A DNA stretch of 64,000 nt from Gemmobacter serpentinus (GCF_008973825.1 NZ_WCHR01000004.1:1-64000), one strand, 5' to 3'. Numbered from the stretch's first letter, positions 8,446-17,397 are shown. The notes: generated by a model from the letters alone, not told the origin. Numbers and translations: made by a program.

Positions 8446-8579
8446 CGCACTCTCTCCTTGCGCAAGCACATCACGCTTCACATTAGGCTTAGCCCGGCGC
8501 GCCTCGCAAGGCACCGCAGCGGCGGAAAATGCCCGCGCGACAGATGGATTGCGGGAGAGCCTTTCCCCCGCAACCGGAT

Positions 8580-9503
8580 CTATTTGCCGATATCTTCCAG
8601 CCGGAACGGTGTGGTCTGATAGACCTCGTTCACCCAGTTGCCATAAAGCAGATGGGCATGGCTGCGCCAGCGATTGCGCGGCGCAAGCGTGGGATCATTG
8701 CCGGGATAGTAATGCAAGGGCACATTGATCGGCGTGCCATTCGCAACATCGCGGTCATATTCCTGCTTCAGCGTGTCATTGTCATATTCAAAGTGGTTGA
8801 AGATATAGAGGGCGCGATGCCCCGGATCCTCGACCAGACAGGGGCCGGTTTCGGGGCTGTCGAGCAGCAGCTTCAAACCCGGCGCGGCCTTGATTTCATC
8901 CGCGCGTATCTCGGTCCAGCGCGACACCGGAATGAAGCAATCATCCGAGAAGCCACGCAGATAGGGCGAGGTCGGATCGACATTGTTCTGCAGGTAGCAG
9001 CCGAAGGCCTTGTGATCGAGAATATGCTTTTTCACGCCATGGAAATGGTTGATCATCGCCATGCCACCCCAGCAGACGCCGAAGGTCGAATGGACATGGG
9101 TCTGCGTCCAGGCAAAAACCCGGGTCAGTTCTTCCCAATAGGTCACCTCCTCAAAGGGCAGATGCTCGATCGGGGCGCCGGTGATGATCAACCCGTCAAA
9201 CTTCTCGCCGCTCGCCTCGACCTCCTCAAAGGGGCGGTAGAAGGTTTCCATATGTTCGGCGGCGGTGTTCTTGGTCTGATGCTCGCTCATGCGGATCAGT
9301 TGCAGGTCGATCTGCAAGGGTGTCGCGCCGATCAGCCGGGCAAACTGGTTCTCGGTCTGGATCTTTTTCGGCATCAGGTTCAGCAGCGCAAAGCGCAGCG
9401 GGCGGATATCCTGACGCGCGGCGCGTTCGGGCGACATGACCATGACCCCTTCGCGTTGCAACACGTCGAAGGCGGGCAGGGTTTCGGGCAGGGTAATGGG
9501 CAT
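8580..9503 (-). CDS. metA: Homoserine O-acyltransferase, predicted acetyl-CoA specific
   Basis: A 307-residue MetA-fold enzyme acylating L-homoserine for methionine synthesis in the cytoplasm. The nucleophile is C144 in GVCWGG, and the HxE pair is in FNHFEYD. The specificity site reads TGAPIE, with Glu at residue 113 (equivalent to position 111 of Bacillus cereus MetA). In the family, Glu here goes with acetyl-CoA use and Gly with succinyl-CoA use, so O-acetylhomoserine is the expected product despite the metA name. No SAM-II riboswitch could be recognised upstream; a 12-bp tandem repeat lies there instead. Confidence 0.95.
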   Translation of the reverse strand: MPITLPETLPAFDVLQREGVMVMSPERAARQDIRPLRFALLNLMPKKIQTENQFARLIGATPLQIDLQLIRMSEHQTKNTAAEHMETFYRPFEEVEASGEKFDGLIITGAPIEHLPFEEVTYWEELTRVFAWTQTHVHSTFGVCWGGMAMINHFHGVKKHILDHKAFGCYLQNNVDPTSPYLRGFSDDCFIPVSRWTEIRADEIKAAPGLKLLLDSPETGPCLVEDPGHRALYIFNHFEYDNDTLKQEYDRDVANGTPINVPLHYYPGNDPTLAPRNRWRSHAHLLYGNWVNEVYQTTPFRLEDIGK

Positions 9504-9561
9504 TTCAGTCTCCGTTCGGCGGAGGATGTAAAATCACGCAAGGGGCCGTTCAAGACGCCGT

Positions 9562-9585
9562 CGGACCAAAGGACGGACCAAAGGT
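9562..9585. repeat. Tandem 12-bp repeat upstream of metA
   Basis: CGGACCAAAGGA (9562-9573) is directly repeated as CGGACCAAAGGT (9574-9585), ending at the stop codon of the neighbouring ATPase gene and about 58 bases upstream of the metA start. It could be an operator or a small slippage duplication. Confidence 0.6.
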
Positions 9586-10445
9586 CAGGGGCGGCGCTCG
9601 ATGGCTGTGGCAATCAGGTCATCGAAACCGGCGGCGTCGCGCACCTGCGCAACCTCTTCGGCGGTGACCGTCACACCCCATTCCGCCATGGCGGCATAGC
9701 GTGGCTGACGATGGGCAAGGGCCCGGGCATAGGTCCAGCGCACAAAGGCGTCGGGGTCCACGTCCTGGGGGGCGGTGCCCGTTTGCATTCGATATTCGCC
9801 CCACATTCGCTCAAGGAAATGCGGCTGGTAATACATCGGCTTCGGCGCGCGGTCGAAGCGGCGGATCAGTTCTTCGGTATGGGCGTCAGATCCCTTGATC
9901 CAGACCAGCAGCGAATGGCGCGACAGCTCGCGCATTACCGGGTCGGATTTGTTCCAAGGGTCGACGACCTCGCAGATCGAGCCGCCGCTGTCACAGAGAA
10001 AATGCGGATAGCCATAGATATCCTGCGCCCGGTCGATGAAGCGCGTCGTATCCAGCAGCGAGGCGATCTCGGCCTCGCGGTGTTGCGCCTGGCGGCGCAT
10101 ATATTCGTCAAACGGCACGCCACCCTTGGCCGGGTCACCGGGCTTGCCGAGATAGGTCGACAGCGGTGCCAGATTGTCAAAGGTGATGTTCGAGGTGATG
10201 AAGACGCTGTCAGTCAGCAGTAGTTCCCGTAGGAACGGAACTTTCATCGCCTCGCGCTTGAAATTGTCCGAGATGAACTCGCCCATATAGCGGGTGCCGA
10301 TGCGGTAATCGACGGAATAGTGAAACCACCCGCCCGCAGCCCGCAGCGTCGAGGCCAGCCATGTCTTGCCAAGCCCGGACATGCCGAAGACCAGCACCCG
10401 CTTGTGCGATGCCGCCCGCCATTCCGTGGCCGAAGCATAGATCAT
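9585..10445 (-). CDS. Uncharacterised P-loop ATPase
   Basis: A 286-residue soluble protein with a Walker A GMSGLGKTW (residues 21-29) preceded by a hydrophobic strand (RVLVF). A HYSVDYRIGTRYMGE segment follows, then a putative Walker-B-like FLCDSGGS region near the middle. The start MIYASATEW was preferred to an upstream in-frame start because it sits at the beginning of the conserved-looking fold. Substrate is unknown; kinase-like P-loop enzymes of this size are possible. It precedes metA on the same strand by 81 bases, but co-function is not evident. Confidence 0.75.
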   Translation of the reverse strand: MIYASATEWRAASHKRVLVFGMSGLGKTWLASTLRAAGGWFHYSVDYRIGTRYMGEFISDNFKREAMKVPFLRELLLTDSVFITSNITFDNLAPLSTYLGKPGDPAKGGVPFDEYMRRQAQHREAEIASLLDTTRFIDRAQDIYGYPHFLCDSGGSICEVVDPWNKSDPVMRELSRHSLLVWIKGSDAHTEELIRRFDRAPKPMYYQPHFLERMWGEYRMQTGTAPQDVDPDAFVRWTYARALAHRQPRYAAMAEWGVTVTAEEVAQVRDAAGFDDLIATAIERRP

Positions 10446-10500
10446 TCTGGCTGCCCTCGAACTGTCCTGTGCCGTTCCTAACGCGCGGGTGCAGAAAAGC

Positions 10501-10532
10501 AAAGGCCCCGCACCTGATTGGCCGGGGCCTTT
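10501..10532 (-). terminator. Terminator of the FadL-type porin gene
   Basis: AAAGGCCCCG (10501-10510) pairs perfectly with CGGGGCCTTT (10523-10532) across a 12-base loop, 21 bases after the porin stop. On the minus strand it is followed by GCTTTTC. Confidence 0.75.
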
Positions 10533-10553
10533 GTGTGGCATCCGGGAACTGGA

Positions 10554-11732
10554 TCAGAAGGAGAAGCCCACCTTCACACCCACGGCCACGGCATGGTTGT
10601 CGGCCATCTCGGCCCGGGCGACGTCAGGTGTGCCGGTTTCGGGATTGGCGTTGCCCAGATCCAGATAGCGGGCGCCGAAAGTCACCTTCATATTGTCCTG
10701 GGTATAGACGGCGGCAAAGCCAATGCCGCGATAGCCATTGGTCGGCGCCAGCGGCGAGACCAGCTTGTCGCCGCCCGGCTCATAGGTCACGAAGACCGAG
10801 CCGGACCAGTTATCGGTGAACTTGCGGCCGACACCGAGCGTGTAGGTCGTGCTGTCCTCCAGTTCTGCCAGACTGCCAAGGCGCGGGCCGTAGAAGGTGC
10901 CCGGTGCCACCTCGAACTCGCTCCAGTCGACCCAGCGGATGGTGCCGAAGACCAGCGTATCCTTGGCGACGCCGGTCTGGAAATCGATGTTCACCGCCTG
11001 AGGCGTATCGGTTTCGGTGATGGCATTGACGGTGGCCACGCCTGCCACGGCCGCGGCACCGCCCGGCAGGGTCTCGACCGAGTCAAACTTGTGCGACACT
11101 TTCGAGAAATAGGTCAGCGCCACACGCAGCGCGATTTCTGGCTTTTCAAAGGCCGCACCGATCACATAGCCGGTGCCCCAGTCGGGGGCCAGATCCACCT
11201 GATAGCCATTGACCGATTGGTAGGTCGCGGGATCGGCGGGATCGAAGGCCGGACCATAGGCGCGGCCCTGCAATGCCACGCGCCCCGAGGCCTTGGAGGC
11301 GCGCAAGCCGCCATGGACCGAGAATTGTTCGGAGAACTTGTAGCGCAGCAGCGCGGTCAGGCCCTGACTGTTCACCTTCGCCTCGGTGCCGCCCAGCATG
11401 AACGAACTGCCAAGCCCGGTCGGATAGCTGATATCGGCCCCATAGGCCTGATCGTAGATCAGCGCACCCGAAAGTTTGTCGTTGAAGTCGTATTTCACGG
11501 CGAGGCTTGGCAGGTTGTGCTTGCCCGCCACGCTGCCTGTCGGGCTGCCACCATAGATCGCCAGATCATTGCCCGAGACGCTCGGGTTGATCTGGCCGAA
11601 GCTCAGCTCGACGTAATTGCCCTTTTCGAACAGGATGCCAATCGATTGCCCCGATCGGTCGATGCCGCCAGCGTTGGCAGAGCCCGCGACAAGGCCCGCC
11701 AGAACGCCGCACAATGCGGTGAACTGTTTCAT
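10554..11732 (-). CDS. OmpP1/FadL-family outer-membrane transport protein
   Basis: A 392-residue beta-barrel protein with a cleavable signal peptide (residues 1-21, ending SANA before GGIDRSG). Alternating hydrophobic strands run through the chain and the C-terminus VGVKVGFSF ends in Phe, as expected for BAM-assembled barrels. The segment ALIYDQAYGADISYPT resembles FadL/TodX long-chain fatty-acid and hydrophobe channels. GGGGAGAG precedes ATG 11732. It stands alone with its own terminator. The actual ligand, whether fatty acids or aromatics, is not decided by the sequence. Confidence 0.88.
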   Translation of the reverse strand: MKQFTALCGVLAGLVAGSANAGGIDRSGQSIGILFEKGNYVELSFGQINPSVSGNDLAIYGGSPTGSVAGKHNLPSLAVKYDFNDKLSGALIYDQAYGADISYPTGLGSSFMLGGTEAKVNSQGLTALLRYKFSEQFSVHGGLRASKASGRVALQGRAYGPAFDPADPATYQSVNGYQVDLAPDWGTGYVIGAAFEKPEIALRVALTYFSKVSHKFDSVETLPGGAAAVAGVATVNAITETDTPQAVNIDFQTGVAKDTLVFGTIRWVDWSEFEVAPGTFYGPRLGSLAELEDSTTYTLGVGRKFTDNWSGSVFVTYEPGGDKLVSPLAPTNGYRGIGFAAVYTQDNMKVTFGARYLDLGNANPETGTPDVARAEMADNHAVAVGVKVGFSF

Positions 11733-11876
11733 GTCTCTCCCCTATCCGCCGGACGTATCCTCCTCCGCCGACTGAAAAAAGCATGTGCGGGGTCGGTCGA
11801 ACGGTCAATCAATAACGCCACGTCACCGGATCGTGAGGTCACGTTGCGTCAAATTCAAGGCAGAGCGGATCAGCGG

Positions 11877-12743
11877 TTATGCCGGACGGGTCTGTGCGCG
11901 GATATTGATCCAGTTTGCGGCGAAAATGATCGCGCCGCCGATCAGCACCGCAAGGTCCAGCCGCTCACCATAAAGCGCCATTGCGACAAGCGCGATGATC
12001 GGCAGGCGGGCAAAATCGATCGGCACCACGACCGAGGCCGGCGCAAGGCTGAGCGCCATGGTCAGGCAAAGATGCGCAATGACACCGGCGGCACCGATCA
12101 GCACCAGCCAGGGCAGGGTGGCGGCAGTCGGCAGCGCAATCTGGCCGTCCCAGCCGCTGGCGATCAGGCCAAGCCCAGCCTGCATCAGCGTCAGCCAGAA
12201 CAGGATCGACACCAGCGATTCTGCCCGCGTCAGGCGCTTGGTCATGATGATCGATCCGGCAAAGCAGATGGCCGAGGCGGCAGCAGCCAGAACACCCGGC
12301 TCCAGATGCTGCATATCGGGGCGGGCCACGATCATCGCCCCGGCAAAACCCATGGCAGCGGCCAACACCTTTACCCCGGTCAGACGTTCGCCCAGCAAGA
12401 GCGGCGACAGCAGGATCACCCAGATCGGCGAGGTGAATTCCAGCGCGAAGACCTGCGCCAAGGGGATGGCGGTCAGCGCCCAGAACCACAGGTTCTGGCC
12501 CGAGAAATGGATGATATTGCGCAGCAGGTGTTGGGGCAGGCGGGCGGTCTGCACCTGCCCCAGACGCCCCATGGCAGCCGCCACCACAACGACCAGCACA
12601 AATCCGGTGACAGAGCGCCAGAACATGATCTCGAATGTGTCATGGGTGCCCGCAACCGCGCGCCCGGCGACTGCCATGGCGGTGAAGGACAGGATCGAGC
12701 CGCTCATCCAGATGGCGGCCAGAAACGGGCGTTGTTCCTGCAT
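11877..12743 (-). CDS. EamA-family (DMT) transporter
   Basis: A 288-residue inner-membrane protein with about ten hydrophobic helices arranged as two EamA repeats. The second half repeats the pattern of the first (PIWVILLSPLLLGERLTGVKV and PIIALVAMALYGERLDLAVL both carry the ..GE.. pattern of the family). DMT proteins export amino acids, drugs or metabolites; the substrate is unknown. GGGAGA precedes the start. Downstream of the SDR gene by 54 bases on the same strand. Confidence 0.88.
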   Translation of the reverse strand: MQEQRPFLAAIWMSGSILSFTAMAVAGRAVAGTHDTFEIMFWRSVTGFVLVVVVAAAMGRLGQVQTARLPQHLLRNIIHFSGQNLWFWALTAIPLAQVFALEFTSPIWVILLSPLLLGERLTGVKVLAAAMGFAGAMIVARPDMQHLEPGVLAAAASAICFAGSIIMTKRLTRAESLVSILFWLTLMQAGLGLIASGWDGQIALPTAATLPWLVLIGAAGVIAHLCLTMALSLAPASVVVPIDFARLPIIALVAMALYGERLDLAVLIGGAIIFAANWINIRAQTRPA

Positions 12744-12797
12744 CGCGTTCTCCCTTGCGGCGCGTATTGTGGCGACCCGCCGCGCGGCTGCCGCCGG

Positions 12798-13577
12798 TCA
12801 ATACCCTGCGGTGACGCCGAAATCCATCATCACGGCAGCACCCGTCACCGTGGCGGCCGCAGGCGAAAGCAGGAAGGCCACCTGTTGGGCGACCTCCTCC
12901 ACGGTGATGAAACGCGCAGCTTTGCCCTGCGGGTAATGCGCCAGAAGCCGTGCCAGGTAACCCTGTGGATCATCGCCACCAAAGCGCGCGGCCTGCCCAT
13001 GCAGCATCGGCGACAGGATGTCGGAGGGGCAGAGCGCATTGACCCGCACGCCCCTGGGGGCCAGTTCCACGGCGAGCGCCTTGCTCATCGTGACCAGCCC
13101 GCCCTTGGAGGCGCAATAGATCGCGGCGCCCGCATTGCCAACTACACCGGCATCGGAGGCGATATTGACCACAGCGCCTTGCGTGACAGTCAGCGCCGGG
13201 ATCGCGGCCGAGATCAGGAAGAACGGTGCCTTCAGATTGACATCAAGGCACAGATCCCAGTCGGGTTCGCGCGCATCGGAACTGTCGCCCTCGACCCAGA
13301 CGCCGGCGCAATTCACCACCCCGTCCAGGCAGCCATAGGTGGCAAGGGTTTGTGCAATCAGCGCGCGGCAGGTCTCGACCTGGCGCAGATCACCGGGCAA
13401 GGGCAGCGCATCCAGCTCTTGTGCCACCCGGCCAAGGGCGGCTGCGTCCAGATCGCTGAGCGCAAGCCGGGCACCCAGTTGCGCCAGCAGCCGCGCCACC
13501 GCCGATCCGACGCCGCCGGATGCGCCGGTGACCAGAAACACCTTGCCGTCGAACAGGCCGGGGGCAAAGACGGTCAA
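12798..13577 (-). CDS. Short-chain dehydrogenase/reductase
   Basis: A 259-residue classical SDR. The cofactor motif is TGASGGVG (17-24), NCAGVW is at 89-94, and the catalytic triad is S141, Y154 and K158 in IYCASK. Acidic residues after beta-2 (LSDLDAAAL) favour NAD over NADP. The start overlaps the end of the monooxygenase-like gene by 4 bp, so the two are co-translated. The substrate is unknown; pairing with an ABM-domain protein suggests quinone, polyketide-like or aromatic chemistry, which is inference. Confidence 0.88.
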   Translation of the reverse strand: MTVFAPGLFDGKVFLVTGASGGVGSAVARLLAQLGARLALSDLDAAALGRVAQELDALPLPGDLRQVETCRALIAQTLATYGCLDGVVNCAGVWVEGDSSDAREPDWDLCLDVNLKAPFFLISAAIPALTVTQGAVVNIASDAGVVGNAGAAIYCASKGGLVTMSKALAVELAPRGVRVNALCPSDILSPMLHGQAARFGGDDPQGYLARLLAHYPQGKAARFITVEEVAQQVAFLLSPAAATVTGAAVMMDFGVTAGY

Positions 13578-13852
13578 TCGCCAACCTCTTCAATGCGGAA
13601 ATCGCGCAGGATGCCGCGCGTTGCCTGAAACCAGACCGAGTCGCGGGTGCGGGCCTGATGGGCATCAAAGGCCGCGCGGTCGCGAAATGCCTCCATCACC
13701 TCGAAGGCGAAGGCGTCTTCGGTTTCACTGATCTCAAAGGACAGGCAGCCGGGTTCCGCCCGGGTCAGGGCGATATGGTTCTGCATATGCGCAAGGACCG
13801 CCTGGCGGTCCTCGGCATTCATGCAGATCATCTGGCCGCGCAGGCGGATCAT
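13574..13852 (-). CDS. ABM-domain protein (putative quinol monooxygenase)
   Basis: A 92-residue antibiotic-biosynthesis-monooxygenase (ABM/YgiN-type) fold: a short alpha/beta domain with EPGCLSFEIS, then FEVMEAFRDRAAFDAHQ. Such proteins form dimers and either oxygenate quinols without cofactor or act as accessory proteins. GAGGAA precedes ATG 13852. Co-translated with the downstream SDR gene. Confidence 0.85.
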   Translation of the reverse strand: MIRLRGQMICMNAEDRQAVLAHMQNHIALTRAEPGCLSFEISETEDAFAFEVMEAFRDRAAFDAHQARTRDSVWFQATRGILRDFRIEEVGD

Positions 13853-13873
13853 GGCCGTTCCTCGACAGGGCGG

Positions 13874-13921
13874 CGAATTTTCGACGAAAATTCGGGGTTG
13901 CGATTTTCCGTCGAAAAAGGG
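13874..13921. repeat. Two TTCG-A-CGAA palindromes, inverted pair
   Basis: A near-perfect 21-bp palindrome with arms CGAATTTTCG and CGAAAATTCG around a central A spans 13874-13894. A degenerate copy in opposite orientation, CGATTTTCCG-T-CGAAAAAGGG, spans 13901-13921. The second ends one base before the guaA stop codon. Same family as 19294, 19341, 33076 and 38025. As RNA both fold into stems with T-rich arms, so they may act as guaA terminators. Confidence 0.7.
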
Positions 13922-13922
13922 G

Positions 13923-15482
13923 TCATTCCAGTTCGATCGTGCCCGGCGGCTTCGAGGTCAGGTCGTAGAACACCCGGTTCACACCCTTCACCTCATTGAT
14001 GATGCGGGTCATGGTCTCGCCCATGAATTCATGGCTGAACGGATAGACATCGGCGGTCATGCCATCCACGCTGGTGACAGCGCGCAGCGCCACCGCGTAA
14101 TCATAGGTGCGCCCGTCGCCCATCACCCCCACCGTCTTCATCGGCAGGATGGCGGCGAAGGCCTGCCAGATCTCGTCATAAAGCCCGTGCTTGCGGATCT
14201 GGTCGATATAGACGGCATCGGCTTCCTGCAGGATCGCCAGCTTTTCGCGGGTGATCTCGCCGGGGCAGCGGATGGCAAGGCCGGGGCCGGGGAAGGGGTG
14301 ACGCCCGATGAAACTTGCGGGCAGGCCAAGTTCGCGCCCCAAAGCGCGGACCTCGTCCTTGAACAGCTCGCGCAGCGGCTCCACCAGTTTCAGCCCCATC
14401 TTTTCCGGCAGACCGCCGACATTGTGGTGCGACTTGATGGTCACCGAAGGCCCGCCACTGAACGAGACGCTTTCGATCACATCCGGGTAAAGCGTGCCTT
14501 GGGCCAGGAATTCCGCGCCTTCGATCTCATTGGCGTATTTCTGGAACACATCGATGAACAGCCGCCCGATGGTCTTGCGCTTGATTTCGGGATCCGAGAC
14601 CCCTTCCAGTGCGCCAAGGAACAGATCGCTTTCATTGGCATGGATCAGGTTCAGGTTGTAATTGTCGCGGAACATCGCGACGACCTGCTCGGCCTCGTTC
14701 TTGCGCAGCAGACCATGATCGACAAAGACGCAGGTCAGCTGCGGCCCGATCGCCTCATGGATCAGGATCGCGGTGACCGAGCTGTCAACGCCGCCCGACA
14801 GCGCACAGATGACCTGCTTGTCGCCGACCTGTTCGCGGATCGCGGCAATCGCCTGTTCGCGGTAGCCTGCCATGGTCCAGTCGCCGGTGAAGCCTGCAAG
14901 GCGCACGAAATTCTCGTAGAGCTTCGCGCCCTTGGGGGTGTGATGCACCTCCGGGTGGAACTGCACGGCAAAGAACCGGCGGGCTTGATCGGCGGTGATG
15001 GCGAAAGGCGCATTGGGCGAGGTGCCATAGACCTCAAAGCCCGCGGCCAGTTTCGACACATGGTCGCCATGGCTCATCCAGACCTGTTCATTGCCAGCCT
15101 GGAACCAACCCTCCAGCAGCGGCAGATCGCCACCTGCGGGGGTCACGAAGGCGCGGCCAAATTCGGCGGTGCCATGACCGCCCTCGACCTTGCCCCCCAG
15201 GCAATGCATCATCACCTGTTGGCCATAGCAGATGCCGAGGATCGGCACGCCAAGGTCAAAGACGCCTGCGGGCGGCATTGGCGCGCCTTCGGCATAGACG
15301 CTGGCGGGCCCGCCCGACAGGATCACCGCCTGCGGCGCGAATTCTGTCAGAAAGGCTTGATCCACGCGGTTGAACGGATGGATTTCGCAATAGACATTCA
15401 ACTCGCGCAGGCGGCGCGCGATCAGCTGCGTGACCTGAGAGCCGAAGTCGATGATGAGCAGGCGTTGATGCGGATGTGTCAT
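13923..15482 (-). CDS. guaA: GMP synthase (glutamine-hydrolysing)
   Basis: A 519-residue cytosolic enzyme converting XMP to GMP. The class I glutamine amidotransferase domain holds the nucleophile C85 (GICYGQQ) and FHPEVHHT. The ATP-pyrophosphatase domain has the SGGVDSS PP-loop, and the C-terminal dimerisation domain ends [11 protein letters not shown]. Length is normal. I start at [16 protein letters not shown] (15482) because the GATase fold begins there; longer in-frame extensions look non-conserved. Three TGAATCGCA repeats lie just upstream. Confidence 0.97.
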   Translation of the reverse strand: MTHPHQRLLIIDFGSQVTQLIARRLRELNVYCEIHPFNRVDQAFLTEFAPQAVILSGGPASVYAEGAPMPPAGVFDLGVPILGICYGQQVMMHCLGGKVEGGHGTAEFGRAFVTPAGGDLPLLEGWFQAGNEQVWMSHGDHVSKLAAGFEVYGTSPNAPFAITADQARRFFAVQFHPEVHHTPKGAKLYENFVRLAGFTGDWTMAGYREQAIAAIREQVGDKQVICALSGGVDSSVTAILIHEAIGPQLTCVFVDHGLLRKNEAEQVVAMFRDNYNLNLIHANESDLFLGALEGVSDPEIKRKTIGRLFIDVFQKYANEIEGAEFLAQGTLYPDVIESVSFSGGPSVTIKSHHNVGGLPEKMGLKLVEPLRELFKDEVRALGRELGLPASFIGRHPFPGPGLAIRCPGEITREKLAILQEADAVYIDQIRKHGLYDEIWQAFAAILPMKTVGVMGDGRTYDYAVALRAVTSVDGMTADVYPFSHEFMGETMTRIINEVKGVNRVFYDLTSKPPGTIELE

Positions 15483-15507
15483 GGCTGCGCCATAGCTTTG
15501 GCGGGCC

Positions 15508-15542
15508 TGAATCGCAAGGCTGAATCGCAGGGTTGAATCGCA
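15508..15542. repeat. Three TGAATCGCA direct repeats upstream of guaA
   Basis: TGAATCGCA occurs at 15508-15516, 15521-15529 and 15534-15542 with an exact 13-bp period, 26-60 bases upstream of the guaA start. A CGCCA/TGGCG hairpin lies between them and the ATG. The arrangement suggests a multimeric operator or a leader element for guaA; the regulator is unknown. Confidence 0.65.
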
Positions 15543-15626
15543 TGGCGGCACAGCCAGAGGCGGGCGCGTGGCGCTGCCGCGCCAAGGCATTGGGCGACAG
15601 GGCGTGCAAAGGCACGCCCCGACAGA

Positions 15627-15923
15627 TCAGACCCGGCTTTGCTGCGACGGATTGACCAGTGTCATTTCGGCAATCAAGGCGATCAGCACCTCGATATGCT
15701 GGCTCAGGGAATAGCGGGCGTCGCCGGCGCGGCGGGTCTGTTCCAGTTCTTCTTCGGTCGCGATCAGGCGGGGCAGGATCCTTTCGGGCCCGCCATTTGC
15801 GTCCTGGCGCAACAGGCGTTTCAGATCGCGGTCGCGCCGGTAATCGGCCAGGCCGAAACGCGCGGCGCGCAGCAAAAGCGCCGGGCGGCGCAGGGTGGCA
15901 AGCGAGGTGCGAAAATCGGTCAT
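15627..15923 (-). CDS. DUF6477-like small protein
   Basis: A 98-residue protein starting MTDFRTSLATLRRPALLLRA, followed by FGLADYRRDRDLKRLLR, which I recognise as a small family found in Rhodobacteraceae (DUF6477). The chain is mostly helical and rich in Arg/Leu, with an acidic middle (ATEEELEQTRR). The start at 15923 follows GGGGAGAGAG. Function unknown. Confidence 0.75.
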   Translation of the reverse strand: MTDFRTSLATLRRPALLLRAARFGLADYRRDRDLKRLLRQDANGGPERILPRLIATEEELEQTRRAGDARYSLSQHIEVLIALIAEMTLVNPSQQSRV

Positions 15924-16068
15924 CGGTCTCTCTCCCCTTTTCGGTGGAAAGACCATGGCACGTCACAACCTGCCGTTGCATCTCGCCCGAAAATACCGCG
16001 CGCCCTCACAGTGATTGTTTAGCATTTGGAAACAATTATCGGATCTGCGCCGATGGGGACGCGATTTG

Positions 16069-16083
16069 TTAACCATCGGGTAA
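16069..16083. promoter_or_regulatory. CtrA-like half-match upstream of the DUF6456-like gene
   Basis: TTAA-CCATCGG-GTAA matches the CtrA consensus TTAA-N7-TTAA with one mismatch, 83 bases upstream of the start at 16166. CtrA sites control motility and cell-cycle genes in this order. One degenerate site is weak evidence. Confidence 0.3.
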
Positions 16084-16165
16084 CCAATAGCCTCCCACGG
16101 TTGGATTTGTCCAAGTCGGTCAGCCCGCATCGGACACTCTGCCATGGGGGTGCAGAAGGAAGGCG

Positions 16166-17326
16166 ATGGAACCTGAACTCAGCGCGGATATCACCTTGCC
16201 CAACTGGCTACCGGATGCCGTGCGGCTGTATCTGGATCACACCGGAGAAGGGCTTTCCCTGCGGAAACTGGCACAACGCGAGGGGGTAGCCGCCTCGACC
16301 GTGATGCGGCAGGTGCGCCGCTACGAGGCGCGGCGGGATGATCCGCTGGTGGATGAGGCGCTGGCCGCGCTGACACGCCATGCCGAAAAAGGTCCCATCG
16401 CCGCTGTCACCGGCAAGGAGGCCCCCGACATGACCGCGCCGCTGCGCATCGATCCCGGACATCTGGATGAGGCGGGCATCGCCCGCGAGGGGCGGCGCGT
16501 GTTGCGCCGTCTCGCCGAACCCGGCGCGGTGCTGGCCGTCGCCCCGGAAATGGAGAAGGCAGCCGTTCTGCGGAAAACCACGGATGGACGGATGGTGCAG
16601 ACCGCGGTCCTTGAGCGGGCGGTGGCGCAGGCTTTTGCGCTGAAGGAATGGATCACCATCCGTAAGCAGCAGGGACGGCTGAGCACCTATGAACTGTCCT
16701 CGGCCGGGCGGCAGGCGCTGCGTCGTCTGGTCGAGGCCGAGGACCGGCGCCGCCACGGCCATCACGGCGATATGGGTATGGCCGAGGCGCAGACGCGTTT
16801 TCAGCCGGCAGCAGAGACGGAGGCCGCGCTGTCCGAGGCCGATGAGCGGTTGCGCCGGGCGCGGGTGATGCTGGCGGAAAGCCCGGTCGCTGTTCTGGCC
16901 CGGCGGCGCGACAAGGAGGGGCGGGTTTTTCTGGACCATGCGCTGGTGCAGGCGGCAGAGCGGCTGCGCGAGGATTTCGAATTGTCGCAGCTCGCGCCCC
17001 GTCATGTCTGGGATTGGGATGCGGTGGTGCGCGAGGCGGAACGCGCCGGGCATTCCGTGGTCAATCTGCTGGGCAGTCCGGTGGCGGGGGATCTCGGCAA
17101 ACCCGGTCTTGCACGCGAAAGGGTTATTGCGGCGCTGCGCGATCTGGGCCCGGATCTGGCCGATGTCGCGCTTCGGGTATGTTGCCAGCTTTCCGGCATC
17201 GAAGGGGCAGAGCGGCGCATGGGATGGGCGGCGCGCTCGGGCAAGATCGTGTTGCGCATCGCCCTGTTGCGGTTGCGGATGCATTACGATCAGACCTATG
17301 GCCGGTCCGGGCCGCTGATCGGCTGA
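16166..17326 (+). CDS. HTH protein with DUF6456-like C-terminal domain
   Basis: A 386-residue putative DNA-binding protein. Residues about 28-55 form a helix-turn-helix (LSLRKLAQREGVAASTVMRQ). A second region (about 165-190, RKQQGRLSTYELSSAGRQAL) resembles a winged helix. The C-terminal 150 residues resemble DUF6456, including the LGSPVAGDLGKPGLARERV segment. The family appears confined to alphaproteobacteria and is suspected to be regulatory. GAAGGAAGGCG precedes ATG 16166. Convergent with aqpZ. Confidence 0.8.
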   Translation: MEPELSADITLPNWLPDAVRLYLDHTGEGLSLRKLAQREGVAASTVMRQVRRYEARRDDPLVDEALAALTRHAEKGPIAAVTGKEAPDMTAPLRIDPGHLDEAGIAREGRRVLRRLAEPGAVLAVAPEMEKAAVLRKTTDGRMVQTAVLERAVAQAFALKEWITIRKQQGRLSTYELSSAGRQALRRLVEAEDRRRHGHHGDMGMAEAQTRFQPAAETEAALSEADERLRRARVMLAESPVAVLARRRDKEGRVFLDHALVQAAERLREDFELSQLAPRHVWDWDAVVREAERAGHSVVNLLGSPVAGDLGKPGLARERVIAALRDLGPDLADVALRVCCQLSGIEGAERRMGWAARSGKIVLRIALLRLRMHYDQTYGRSGPLIG

Positions 17327-17397
17327 AACCGGGGGCGAAGACACCGTGCCCCAAACAGCTTCCGGCCGGATCGGACGACGCCCTGCGCGATAAAGTT

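Noticed and set aside
9504-9584. Possible SAM-II riboswitch upstream of metA
   Set aside because: The position is right for alphaproteobacteria, but the conserved SAM-II segments and pseudoknot pairing could not be found; only a tandem repeat is visible.
10518-13628. Very long plus-strand reading frame (about 1000 codons) opposite four minus-strand genes
   Set aside because: It is an artefact of high third-position GC: the antisense frames of the porin, EamA, SDR and intergenic DNA happen to stay open. The product is His/Arg/Gln-rich nonsense.
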